A stretch of 37,954 nt of DNA, taken from assembly GCA_011109175.1 (NCBI GenBank), contig RDEW01000132.1, positions 12,726 through 50,679 of the forward strand. The letters run 5' to 3'. The stretch comes from Dicyema japonicum (lineage: Eukaryota; Dicyemida; Rhombozoa; Dicyemidae). Shown here piece by piece: positions 9,496 through 20,000 of this stretch. The notes beneath the pieces were generated by a model. It was given only the letters and a program-made list of their open reading frames with translations, searched no databases and was not told the DNA's origin. Position 1 is the first letter of the stretch. Each line of letters starts with the position of its first letter. The position numbers and the translations under genes were made by a program.

Positions 9496-11164
9496 TGTCC
9501 GGCCGGCATTCAAAAGGATCCAACTATTCATTCCACGTGATACAATTTCGTTCCTCGGCAACGAGTTTTGGAATCGAGCACAGCTCTACGGACGAAGTCT
9601 ATTGAATCACTGTTCTTGTTGAAGGTCTTGCTGGAACGCGTCAGGATCAAGGAATTTGTTAATTTGATTAACCGTCTGTCTCTGGAACAATTTATTATTA
9701 TACCGTGGTCCCACTAGAAAAACGTTTTAAAAACAAGGTTGATTTTTTAAACTTTACTATGAAGATCAAACCCAGTCAAAAAGGACACATAAAATTACGA
9801 AACGATGGACTTCTGGAAAGGTCCCCTCTCCAAGACATTTGGATTTCCTAATCTGCATGAACCGAGGACCGGGTCCGTGCGACTACGAGCATACAGTTAT
9901 ACGGCCGATACGTATTGTGTGCTCGCGGGACGAACATTCGCCAAATTGAGGTCTCTGTTGGAGTTTTCCGGGATCACATGAGTGGTTAGTTTGATGTTAC
10001 CTTGGCCTGACAGGTTAAAAGCTAGGCAATATTTGACTTTATGTTAAATTTAACTGGAAGATGCTTTTACATGACGTCATGGAAAAGATCAATCTGATAG
10101 CATGGATCTTAAGCGGATGTCTGACGAATAATCTACGAGTTCAACGAACGAAACGAACTTAAAATATTGTACTTGCTCGGACATTGGAGTTGCAGATTCA
10201 TTCGCTAATAAAGTCAGTTTCATAATATTTTTAATAAGAAAAATCGACAAAAATATAAATTTTATTTATTCGTATATAATTTTTATTTATTTAATTTTTT
10301 TTAAAAAACTAAAATCAACATTCTCAGCGGCTGAACAGGTTTTTGTGGCGAAGGTATCAGGTGACGTTTTATAGTCATCCCGGCTTTAAAGAAAAGATAG
10401 ACTTATTTTTTAAATTGTTTAAACTTACATGTTTAATGTACTCGCCCTGATTTTTGTGAATTAATTTTATTCAAACAAAAAAATTAGTATTAAATCAGTC
10501 TCTTGCTCCCAAGAGACACTGTTCATTGCCACGAATAACAACAGTATTCAGCTCATGTGAATCCCATCTCTATTCGCGGAATTTCCCAGCGCGCCACACG
10601 AATTCCCGATTTTTTTGATCAACATTCTTCCAACCGCCACAGACATCAAAAACGATCGGAAGAAAAGAAAACAATCCAAAGGACTGAAGTGATGCTACGG
10701 GTAATCGGTGATCCTGTGATGAAGTTGATTGATTACTTAAGCGTGATAATTATATTCTGTTAGATGCGTTTGAAAATCTATAAAGTTTCAATTTTCCAAT
10801 TTTATGTTTTTGTTAGTTGATTTGTTTACCCCCAGTCCTTCATGTCAGACTGTTTTGAGGGAAGCTTTTATACTTTTTTAAAGAGAATCCCGAAATTATG
10901 CTGGTGGAAAAAAATAATGCCAAAATATGAGAGAAAATTTGACTAACATCGACAACGTGGGAACTTCAAAGTATAGGAGATGTAATAATATTTTCTAATG
11001 GGACTAAAAACGAGTAAAAAGAAAAAGAACAAGAATTCAAGAACACTTTCAATGTCTTGGATTAGTTAGCATGACTGTTCTTACTTCTTGAACGAAGTGT
11101 GATTTCTGCCTATGTTGAGGTTTACTAAAAAAACTGCACTTTTACGGCAGAGCCATATTAGCTA

Positions 11165-11410
11165 GCTCCTAACAGCATGAAACACACTTTTTTAAGTTAA
11201 GAACAATTATTATAACTAATCGATGAGGGAAAACCAAGGAATGCTCTTCACTTATTTTTTTCTTTTTGTGGGTGTATTCCTTTATAACCATCCGGTTCTG
11301 TAGTGAAATGTTCACTGATGACAACGTCACTCGGCAAGCCAAAGCAGTGAACCTAAGACCGAAAGTAGTGCGTTTCGAACTAGAACCTTCAGGCCTCTTG
11401 CCCTGCACTC
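11165..11410 (-). mobile_element. 5'-truncated SINE-like repeat
   Basis: Read on the minus strand, 11410 to about 11165 aligns with the SINE at 23795-24115. It shares the central core (GTCATCAGTG, then CACT, GAAC, GGA, TATAAAGG), the AGTGAAGAGCATTCC segment, and the sequence running into the right end of the long repeat. The tRNA-like head is cut: a B-box-like TAGTTCGAAAC remains near 11375, but no A box is found. Confidence 0.6.
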
Positions 11411-13052
11411 GTTTGCTGAGAAATAAAGATCATATAATCAATATTTAAGCTTAGTAATGATTTTTGACTTGATTTGTAATAAACCTACATTTTTAACTTT
11501 TATTATTAGAAACGGAATATCGAATCAAATAAACTATAATTTCTATACATGCCCCCTTTTATGATCCTGTTAATTAATATTCTCCATCATCGAAGTCAGA
11601 CTCTCAAATCATCAAGGTCTTCGTTGGTCCTCAATGCTATCTTTGAAGGCCTCTGATCTCCATTGAGAATTTCAGACCTCATACGCTCATGTCTATGGAA
11701 TCTTTCTGAGTTTTATATTCATTCTAAAAATCTTTGGATGACTCAAAAAAATTGAGTTATCTCTGGTATTTTTGAGGTATTTGGTCGTGAATTTGTAGAA
11801 AGGTTGTTCAGCAAAGTAGCTGCCCTCGCCAACTAACGTTCTCGTCCAATCACAACTGTTCCAGAGGATTGCCACAAAGTTGAGACTAATGACTTTTTAT
11901 GTAGCTTCCAGAAATGCGGCAAGTTTTAATAACATCTATAAAGAGATATAGAAGCTAGAAACATGGATTCGGGAGTTAAAAAATAGGATTCATTCGATAA
12001 TTTGGAAAAAATTTTCTGCATATCACTCAGTCGTTCAAATTTTACGAGTTTCGGCTCAATTTGACGAAAAACGTGAGAATAAGGTAAAGACAACCGATTA
12101 CTTTTGTAAAATTAATTTTTAATATTTATTGTTTGTCTGAGATTATAAAATACAGACAACGTTGTTCTATTGACACCTTTGGTTTTAGAAGCACTTGACG
12201 GCCTAATGAAAGGTCGGAAAGAACTGGGAACGTAAACATGGCCCTCGTCCTATAACCACTGCCAGGAAAACTAATAAATAGTTGCTGAAAATGTTTATCT
12301 GTTGGCTACATTTTTAGGCAGTTTTTTCCACGAGTAGGTAACCTATGTGAAAACCAATGGGATCAGCCTTCTGAGAACATAACTGACTTCTGTAGCTAAC
12401 AAAGCCAAAATTTTTCTTTTATCAAAAATTACTTCACGGTTCGTTTATTAGTGGCTACTACTAGCGTCAAGCTTTCGATCAAGATCTTGGAGTCGATCAT
12501 ATATGGCGACGTTAAAAATAATTCTCAATTCAAAGTCCTTCTCAGATACCTTGAAAATTCCCCAAAATATGAGGTGAAACCATGCTCGATATGAAGAGCA
12601 TTAAAGGAGGTTGTTTTTCTTGATTACTTATCTAGCTGAGGGCATTCCAAATAATAACCGGTAAGGACTAAAGGAGAAAATACCAAGGGCTTTTCCACCG
12701 GTTTGGCATAAAAAATCGATTTAATATGATGGACAAAAAACGAGTATTTTATGGCCTCTATTCTCATTAATACTTGTAGTCGTATATACTGTCGTAACGC
12801 TAATGTCGATAACGTAGATTATTGAGTAAGAAAAGGCGCATGCATTCCCTCACGGAGAAATTGAAATAGCATGCATTCACTCTTAAACACGACTGATTCT
12901 AAACCTCTTTTAAGTTTATATATGTTAAGGTATAGCCTCTCTTCGTCTGCGAATCTCATATACAATCGTACCACAGAGAATACGACGAATCTCAACATCG
13001 ATATCCTCTTACTCATATGGTTCGATGTTGATCAGTCATGGGTGATACAGTA
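11411..13052. other. No recognisable feature
   Basis: I found no gene, repeat or structural RNA that I can defend. A minus-strand frame at 12819-13016 reads plausibly (MSKRISMLRFVVFSVVRLYM) but matches nothing I know and shows no splice signals linking it to others. Confidence 0.4.
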
Positions 13053-13160
13053 GCCGTCCTGACTGCGATGCTATTCCCTTTCAGGAAGACGAGCGAAGTT
13101 CGCTCAAATAATCAGCAGCACTCACGTAAATCTCACGTGCGTGTAGAAAATCCAATTTCC
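13053..13160 (+). repeat. Palindrome-bearing dispersed repeat, copy 1
   Basis: GCCGTCCTGACTGCG, then CTATTCCCTTTCAGG, then the perfect palindrome GAGCGAAGTTCGCTC (13091-13105), CAAATAATC and TTCCTAGACGACC. Copies lie at 16388-16500 (plus) and 33010-33112 (minus). Confidence 0.75.
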
Positions 13161-13689
13161 TAGACGACCCAAAAATTCCACCGTTGAAGGAGTTACGACA
13201 ATATCTTGCCTATTCACTTTGAACACTAAATCCCTCAGGCGAATGTCTCACTATATGTTCATACTTTGTTAAGGTTTCTTTCTTTACACTATTCATTATC
13301 TTCAATTGTTTTGTTAGAATGACGTCATCCACATGTCTCACCTGTCAGAGGCGACACCTACTACAGGAAACACGAGAAGAGATCATTTGTTTTCTCTCAC
13401 TTAATTAGATGTGGTCCATGTGAGATAAAGCGTCACATCCGTACTTTTCAACAAAGAGCTAAGGTTTACCAAGGTGGGCGAAACCTATTTGAGAGCATCA
13501 ATTACTGAGGAATAAAGATTTCGATTCATGCGCTTTTCTTAGGTATGGTTGGTGTATAATAAACCTAACGTTGAGGAGAAAGAGCTCTTTTATTGTCGAT
13601 TGGCACATCTATGAAGTTTGTTTTAATTTTAGTTATACCAATAACATCTCTCTATTTTTAATAAAAATCTATATGTAAGGTATAGCGGA

Positions 13690-13800
13690 TAGTAGTAGCA
13701 AATAAAATGGAATCAGGCCAGAGGAGATCGCCGTGGAACCAATTAAGAAATAAGCTATAAAGAAAATCCTCCAGCCATTGTTTTATGTTTGGATGTACAT
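13690..13800 (+). repeat. Dispersed repeat, first copy
   Basis: Related to 15240-15350: CCAATTAAGAA, TAAGCTA, AAGAAAATC and TTTATGTTTGGATG recur in the same order with about 75-80% identity by eye. Confidence 0.6.
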
Positions 13801-14096
13801 TCGACATGGAGATCTTAATAGGCCTCGAAACAGAGTCGAAGGGCTATATTGTATGTTGATTAACACCACCAAGGGTCCAGGTGTTTAAGGTTAGTAAAGT
13901 TGTCGTTAAAGACCCTGCTTGATTTTATGTTGAAAAAAACCATAGACAGATAATATCGAGAATTTTGCAGGTGAGGCATATGGGTTAGTAAGAGAATAGA
14001 GGAATCCTATTGGAACCCAGGATCGGTCTTATATCAAACAACTTTATATAAAAAATAATAAATTATTCCAATAAAAAAGCAAAAAATTTATAAACT

Positions 14097-14976
14097 TCAG
14101 AAACTATCAGACTCATTATTTTGTTTGACGTCGGTGACGAACATGCCATTGGCAACAAGTAAAGACTCGTCTCTATCATTAAATTCACTAATCGTGGGGT
14201 CGATATTTTTAGATTCGTTGTTCAACTCTTTGAGAGGTTTATCCAATATAATAGATTCCTCTTCATAATTGTCCCAAGAAAATAGTTAAAAGTGATACCA
14301 AGTATGATTGTCATTACTACTTTCTTTTAAATTGTCACTATCTCTCATCATAGACATATCCTTAATATGGTAGTCGGTATTTTCGATACTTTTCGGTTTA
14401 AAATAATATAGTTTGCAAACTTTTTGGGATTTTGTTTTGATTTTTCCTAAAAATCAACGATTTATCAATTTACATTTTTAGTTTTATGACTTCAACAATT
14501 CTCATCCATTTCACAATTCGATAATGAATTGCACAATTCTACTAGTTATAAGATGAAAAAAATTATTATATTTTAATTAATTATGGCGGCATATGAAAAA
14601 TATACAGATCGACCATAAAGAAGTGTAAAAAAATAAATAAATATTAAATATTTTCCATCTAAAATAAAAATAAAATGTACTGTGATATAATGTCCTTACA
14701 TAATAAAGAGTCCACATCTACTGATCACTTTAGAATGATGCACCAAAGATAACTTCAATTGAAGACAAGTGTTTGATGAAAAGCTCTATGTTTACAATCT
14801 CTACCACAGCTGGACTTCAATTATCAACAAACAACATAAAGTCTGTCGTTTATTTTTTTAAAATTTATGAGGCTGTTTGATTGCGTGATTTTCAGTAATT
14901 TTTTGATGTCTTTTTTTTGGAAACCCCAATGTGTGGGTTTGAACGATTTCGTAGTATAAAGTAGTAGAGAAAATCT
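14097..14976 (-). CDS. Unidentified multi-exon gene with ultrashort introns
   Basis: I do not recognise the protein. On the minus strand the 3' part is convincing: 14491-14538 (YRIVKWMRIVE), 14421-14446, 14299-14388 (IENTDYHIKDMSMM), 14097-14274 (DNYEEESIILDKPLKELN to a TGA). Introns are 44 nt (14447-14490, GT-AG), 32 nt (14389-14420, GT-AG) and 24 nt (14275-14298, GT-TG, holding an in-frame TAA). The tail is acidic and Asn/Ser-rich. A likely 5' part is 14836-14976 (KPTHWGFQKKDIKKLLKI, then NFKKINDRLY), followed by a 21-nt GT-AG intron and a short exon (RDCKHRAFHQTL) that may continue across a 23-nt GT-TG gap into HHSKVISRCG. The link between the two halves is uncertain, and the 5' end lies at or beyond the scaffold join at 15018. 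Confidence 0.5.
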
Positions 14977-15018
14977 TTAGTGACTTCAGTATTGTCTCAT
15001 CACGAGGTATTAACATTN

Positions 15019-15227
15019 TATTGGAACCCAGGATCGGTCTTATATCAAACAACTTTATATAAAAAATAATAAATTATTCCAATAAAAAAGCAAAAAATTT
15101 ATAAACTTCAGAAACTATCAGACTCATTATTTTGTTTGACGTCGGTGACGAACATGCCATTGGCAACAAGTAAAGACTCGTCTCTATCATTAAATTCACT
15201 AATCGTGGGGTCGATATTTTTAGATTG
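15019..15227. repeat. 209-bp exact duplication at a single-N join
   Basis: Starting directly after the N at 15018, this is identical by eye to 14009-14217. It contains the last exon of the unidentified gene, then diverges in mid-exon. Overlapping contig ends or a haplotype fork is the simplest reading. Confidence 0.85.
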
Positions 15228-15239
15228 TTAAAATATCGT

Positions 15240-15350
15240 GGCGAAACAAATTAAATAGAATTAGGACATAGGAGAACTCCATGAGACCCAATTAAGAAGT
15301 AAGCTAGAAAGAAAATCATACAGCTATAGGTTTATGTTTGGATGCTATAG
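15240..15350 (+). repeat. Dispersed repeat, second copy
   Basis: Partner of 13690-13800. A short internal repeat (GCTATAGGTTTAT, twice near 15323-15356) follows. Confidence 0.55.
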
Positions 15351-15599
15351 GTTTATATTTTTTTATCCAGGAAAAGTCATCAAAAAACTAGAGAAAAAGA
15401 GAAACCGAAATAAGGTTGATTTTACAACTACTTCTGTAGATAGTAAAGGAAGTATAAATCTTCAGAACTCTGGACCATCCAAACATTGTAAAGTTTGTCG
15501 ACTTTTGAGGACCATCTAAAACCTTATCATATTATTGAAATCTCGAGCATAGAGTAGTATTACATCATTTTCAGTCATTGTTGAAAGATTTTTTGTTAA

Positions 15600-16250
15600 T
15601 GGGAACTACCTTGAAAGCACTGGAGATGCGAGAAGACTTGCATGCCTCAAAACGACTAGCTGCCATTCAGCAAATTCCTTACAGAACGCTTATCCTTGTG
15701 CCAAAATTGATAACCTGCATATTGTTGAGGCAGTGAGAATTGTCTAGTCTTAAAATGTGTGCGGAACGAAAATGTCGTTATGGCCGTTTGATATATTCAT
15801 ATGGTTATATTCTTCCACTGTAGAGCAAGTTGAGTGGTGGCCATTTCCAAAAGCAAGCCTGAATCAACGTGATGTTGAAAACACACTTTCATCTGTTGGC
15901 TACCACTGCAGTTTGAGACGACAGATCTCACCCAAGAAGATGGAAAACGCCCCGACGGGATGACAACATTCCCTTTTACTAATGGTCGGGTTTGGGAAGC
16001 TATGTATATTGATAAATACTCTCAGAAAAATTTGGCCGCTTCAGTCTCGTATAACAAGTCATACTTCTTAGCAAACCGACGATCGGAAGAGAAAGAAGTA
16101 CCGAAGCATTACGAGGATTATTTGTTTGTCCTATTTGCTGCGGATAATTCATGAATCCTTACTCCAAAAGCGGACGATCTAGTCAGTCGGAGCGGCTCAA
16201 TGATCCAAGGGGTCAACAAAGATCAACGTGAGACTAGATGATTTCGAAAG
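15600..16250 (+). pseudogene. LINE ORF2 C-terminus, frameshifted
   Basis: This is the end of a LINE polyprotein, split over frames. Readable blocks are MREDLHASKRLAAIQQIPYR, AERKCRYGRLIYSYGY, and DDNIPF / MTTFPFTNGR with a following DKYSQKNLAASVS. They match in order the minus-strand relic at 21560-22895 (AERKCRCGRWIDPFGYHPLS, GKRPDGMTTFPFANGR, VDTYSPSNLVASAS). The Cys and His residues of the CxCGxxxDxxGxHxLxC-type motif are mostly lost. Multiple stops and shifts make it inactive. Confidence 0.75.
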
Positions 16251-16387
16251 CTTATCCCGATTGGCATTTAGAGAAAACAGCATAGGTATTCAAGATCCTT
16301 TATTAAATGCTTTTTTGACAATTTTTTAAATAAAATTGGTTATTTATTGTAAAAACAAAATAAAATAAGCAAAATAGCCATACCCCT

Positions 16388-16500
16388 GCCGTCCTGATTG
16401 CGTGGGTATTCCCCCTCAGGGTAGCGAGCGAGAATTGCTCAAATAACAATCTGTACTCACAGGGGTTTCTTGTTCGTACATATATCTGATTCCTTAGACG
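16388..16500 (+). repeat. Palindrome-bearing dispersed repeat, copy 2
   Basis: GCCGTCCTGATTGCG, CCCCTCAGG, then a worn palindrome GAGCGAGAATTGCTC (16426-16440), CAAATAAC, CTCACAGG and TCCTTAGACGACC. Same order as 13053-13160. Confidence 0.7.
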
Positions 16501-17055
16501 ACCTGTTTTGTTATTATTTTTTCTGGGTGTTTTTGAGGACCAAATTGTTAGGATTTAACCCATTTGCCCAAACTTTTTTGTGGTACGCAGTTGCACATGT
16601 GTTGGGCCTTCAGGACTGGGATAGTTGTCAGGACCATAGGTCTCTCAGGGACCAAAAAATATGACTTTAAGATTTTGCATTTATTGATAACGCATTGGCA
16701 ACAATCCGAATGTTGTTTGAAGCTACGGTGTCTATTTACGAGACGTACGAGAATCGACTTCCTATCAGAAACAGAAAGATGGTCATTTCCAATTAAACGT
16801 TTTCCGTATCGTCTACAGTAACGAAGGGAAATAAATCTCCACCAAAGCTCGTTTTGTAAAATATTTAAAAAAATTGTTTAATGTTGATATTTATACTTGC
16901 CTCCGCCCAAAAAATGTAAAATTAAATCAAAGAGATAGCTGACTGCCATTATCAACCTTAAAAAGTTATTTCTTAAGATTCCTAGCTATTCCACTTAATA
17001 AGCTATAAGAACATTTTCAAAGAAATTAGGAAAATGATACAATACTAAACAATTG
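16501..17055. other. No gene seen; 3' flank of ECT2-like gene
   Basis: Two overlapping plus-strand frames (16470-16664, 16564-16821) are open but unrecognised and overlap the dispersed repeat. I take them as chance frames. From 16860 the sequence is AT-rich. Confidence 0.35.
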
Positions 17056-20000
17056 TTAATTAGTTTTCTTAACACAAAATCTACCGAGTATTCCAGATTT
17101 CGACTTTTTTTCAGAATTCATTTCTGACTTATTTTCAGTATTCTTTTCAGACTTTTTTTCAGAATTTTTTTCAATAATAGGAGAGAACTATCAATCAACT
17201 ATTTATGAACAATACAGCAGATCCGATTATACTCTTCATGCGAGAAATACGCTTTAAAACCGATGAATGGTACGAAAAAAGTGAAGTTGTCTCAATTCGA
17301 TCTGAATAATTGATAGAAGCCTAAAAATTATCCAGTTAATACCTTCGCAATATTCATATTCATGTTACTTTCTGAAGTTGTTTTAAACTTATTAAAACCC
17401 GAATTACCAAATGATAACATCCGAGTCAAACTATGCCTCAATCTAAATAAATTCAACAAAAACAAAAACCTTGACGATACTGACCGAATGACATTTGATG
17501 GAAGATTATCAATACCACAGTGAAAAATTAGCGAATTCTACATATAAAAAAAAACTTACGTTGCTGCAGGAGGTGGAATTACTGATATGATTTGCCAAAT
17601 CGTCAATAACCTTCTTTTTAACTTTGCAATCACTTATTTCTTCTCTAATAAGAGAGAATGCACAAATAAGCTCACTCATGAAATTAACCGAATGCCAACC
17701 CAATGCAAATATATAATCTGAATATAAAAAAGAAAAAAAACCGTCGTCATTTAAAAAAATGATGCGACGTATAAACGAATGAGGCAGCATTGCGATGTGT
17801 TTATATGGTTTTGTCTGTTTATATCCAGGAATGTTAATTTTTTTTCTACATTTGCACAACTAATAGCAATATTTGAATATGAAACCTCAATATGGTCGTT
17901 GAATACACAAATGATCATTTCGTCTCCTTCTTTTACCAGCAGGTTGGATAACTCTGTCACTTTAATTTTCATCAACAATTTGCGACTGGACGATTGCAAT
18001 GATCTCTTTGTTATTAAGATAATGAAAAACTGGACATTTGGATATATCATTTGTAAGATCAAGCAAACATGCATGATTATCATTTTTTTCACAAAACCGT
18101 TCAATCTTTCTAAAAATAAATATACTATAAAACAATAAAGAGTCTTGTAGCAAAGAAACTGTTTGAGTAAGAAATGAATAATCAGGAAACTTCTCTGGAG
18201 TGTACTTTAACATTTCTGGTCTAATAATAATAATCNCTCTTTGTTATTAAGATAATGAAAAACTGGACATTTGGAGATATCATTTGTAAGATCAAGCACA
18301 CATGCATGATTATCACTTTTTTCACAAAACCGTTCAATCTTTCTAAAAATAAATATACTATAAAACAATAAAGAATCTTGTAGCAAAGAAACTGTTTGAG
18401 TAAGAAATGAATAATCAGGAAACTTCTCTGGAGTGTACTTTAACATTTCTGGTCTAATAATAATAATCAGTAACCTTGCATGAGAAGTTTTGTCTGAGGA
18501 AGCCGTTGAATAGGTCTAATATAAAGATCAAGGAGTTTCTGTTTTGCACTCACTTCAAAAGACTCTTTAAGCTAAAAGTAACAAATAAATTTAAAAAAAT
18601 GATAAAAAATAAAAACAGCAAAATAAGATTAAAAAGGATTAACGAAAAAACCTTAACAAATGCCATGAATTTTGGTTTTTCGAACATCAAGTTTTTAAAT
18701 CGTTTAATTGCATCTTTGTAATTNNNNNNNNNNNNNNNNNNNNNNNNNNNNNNNNNNNNNNNNNNNNNNNNNNNNNNNNNNNNNNNNNNNNNNNNNNNNN
18801 NNNNNNNNNNNNNNNNNNNNNNNACATGCATGATTATCACTTTTTTCACAAAACCGTTCAATCTTTCTAAAAATAAATATACTATAAAACAATAAAGAAT
18901 CTTGTAGCAAAGAAACTGTTTGAGTAAGAAATGAATAATCAGGAAACTTCTCTGGAGTGTACTTTAACATTTCTGGTCTAATAATAATCAGTAACCTTGC
19001 ATGAGAAGTTTTGTCTGAGGAAGCCGTTGAATAGGTCTAATATAAAGATCAAGGAGTTTCTGATTTGCACTCACTTCAAATGACTCTTTAAGCTAAAAGT
19101 AACAAATAAATTTAAAAAAATGATAAAAAATAAAAACAGCAAAATAAGATTAAAAAGGATTAACGAAAAAACCTTAACAAATGCCATGAATTTTGGTTTT
19201 TCGACCATCAAGTTTTTAAATCGTTTAATTGCATCTTTGTAATTGTTCAGAAATCTCATGTAATATCGAGTAATTGGGTCAATCCTTTTAATATAAATTT
19301 CCCCAATTGATGCTTTATCGTTCCAATTAGCAGCAATTTCGGACATTTCTGATAAAATTGCTCTATGAATTTCATAAAGGTGATTTATAGTCCCAAAAAT
19401 ATAATTGATGTCAGAGATAGATATAAGTTTTTTCTTAGGATCATCGGCCAATTGGAAGAGCTCAGTGTAAATATTCTTAAATATAAAAATTCAAAGAAAA
19501 CTTTTCCAATAAACTCCAGTACACTACAATAATTTATTTCTGTATTGTAAAGCTCGTCAAATATACAAAGTCGCCTAGCATTGACTGCCGTTGAAGGCGT
19601 TTTCTTCTGGCCTTTCGAATAACTATTTGAAGACATTCCTAAACATTTAACAATTGCATCTTTTAGCCTTAAATTCTAATATTTATACTTGAGTGTGTGG
19701 AAGACGGCGAAGGTACCTTATTTTTTTCCTCAATAGAATTTTCGGAGAGAATAGATATGTTGACTGTACGCAACTGAGAGTTTGGCTTTTCTTCTACCAG
19801 TTCTGCCAGAGTAAATTGCTGTTTTTTGTCTGGAAGTTGAATATTCTACAATTTAAAAGAAATATACATTTAGACGAACCCCATAAGAGTTTACGTTCAT
19901 GTATATGTTAAGTTGGATGCATTTCCAGAACCACTGAAATCAAAAATTCAAGCAAACTTCCGAACTAACAACAACCACATTGAAATTTGAAATAATTGGG

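Larger units (their letters stand above)
6981..11164 (+). repeat. Long composite repeat, copy A
   Basis: This 4.2-kb segment matches 31539-37944 in the same orientation at roughly 95-99% by eye. Colinear blocks are 6981-8278 to 31539-32823, 8299-10990 to 34549-37240, and 11028-11164 to 37810-37944. Copy A lacks about 1.7 kb (LINE reverse transcriptase) between the first two blocks and about 0.57 kb (including a SINE) between the last two. The parts include 1.3 kb of AT-rich non-coding DNA, a LINE 3' tail, a 76-codon open frame shared by both copies, and hairpin-rich GC islands. A sub-block (8640-8760) also occurs alone and inverted at 23310-23425, so the unit is a mosaic of older dispersed repeats. 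Confidence 0.85.

Noticed and set aside
12819-13053. Overlapping open frames on both strands near the palindromic repeat
   Set aside because: No family resemblance and no splice signals were seen, and both strands are open over the same bases. Chance cannot be excluded.
17751-18104. A 117-codon minus-strand open frame across the DH-PH junction of the ECT2-like gene
   Set aside because: It is only partly real. Its second half is the PH-domain frame, but its first half reads the DH end in the wrong frame. Splicing at 18006-18030 (25 nt, GT-AG) gives a gap-free match to ECT2 (ISKCP then RSLQSSSRKLL). Using a 16-nt intron upstream to keep this frame would destroy that match.
18237-19245. Tandem duplication of RhoGEF exons as a biological feature
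   Set aside because: The copies are bounded by N gaps, overlap in a staggered way and differ like alleles. A single copy completes the gene.
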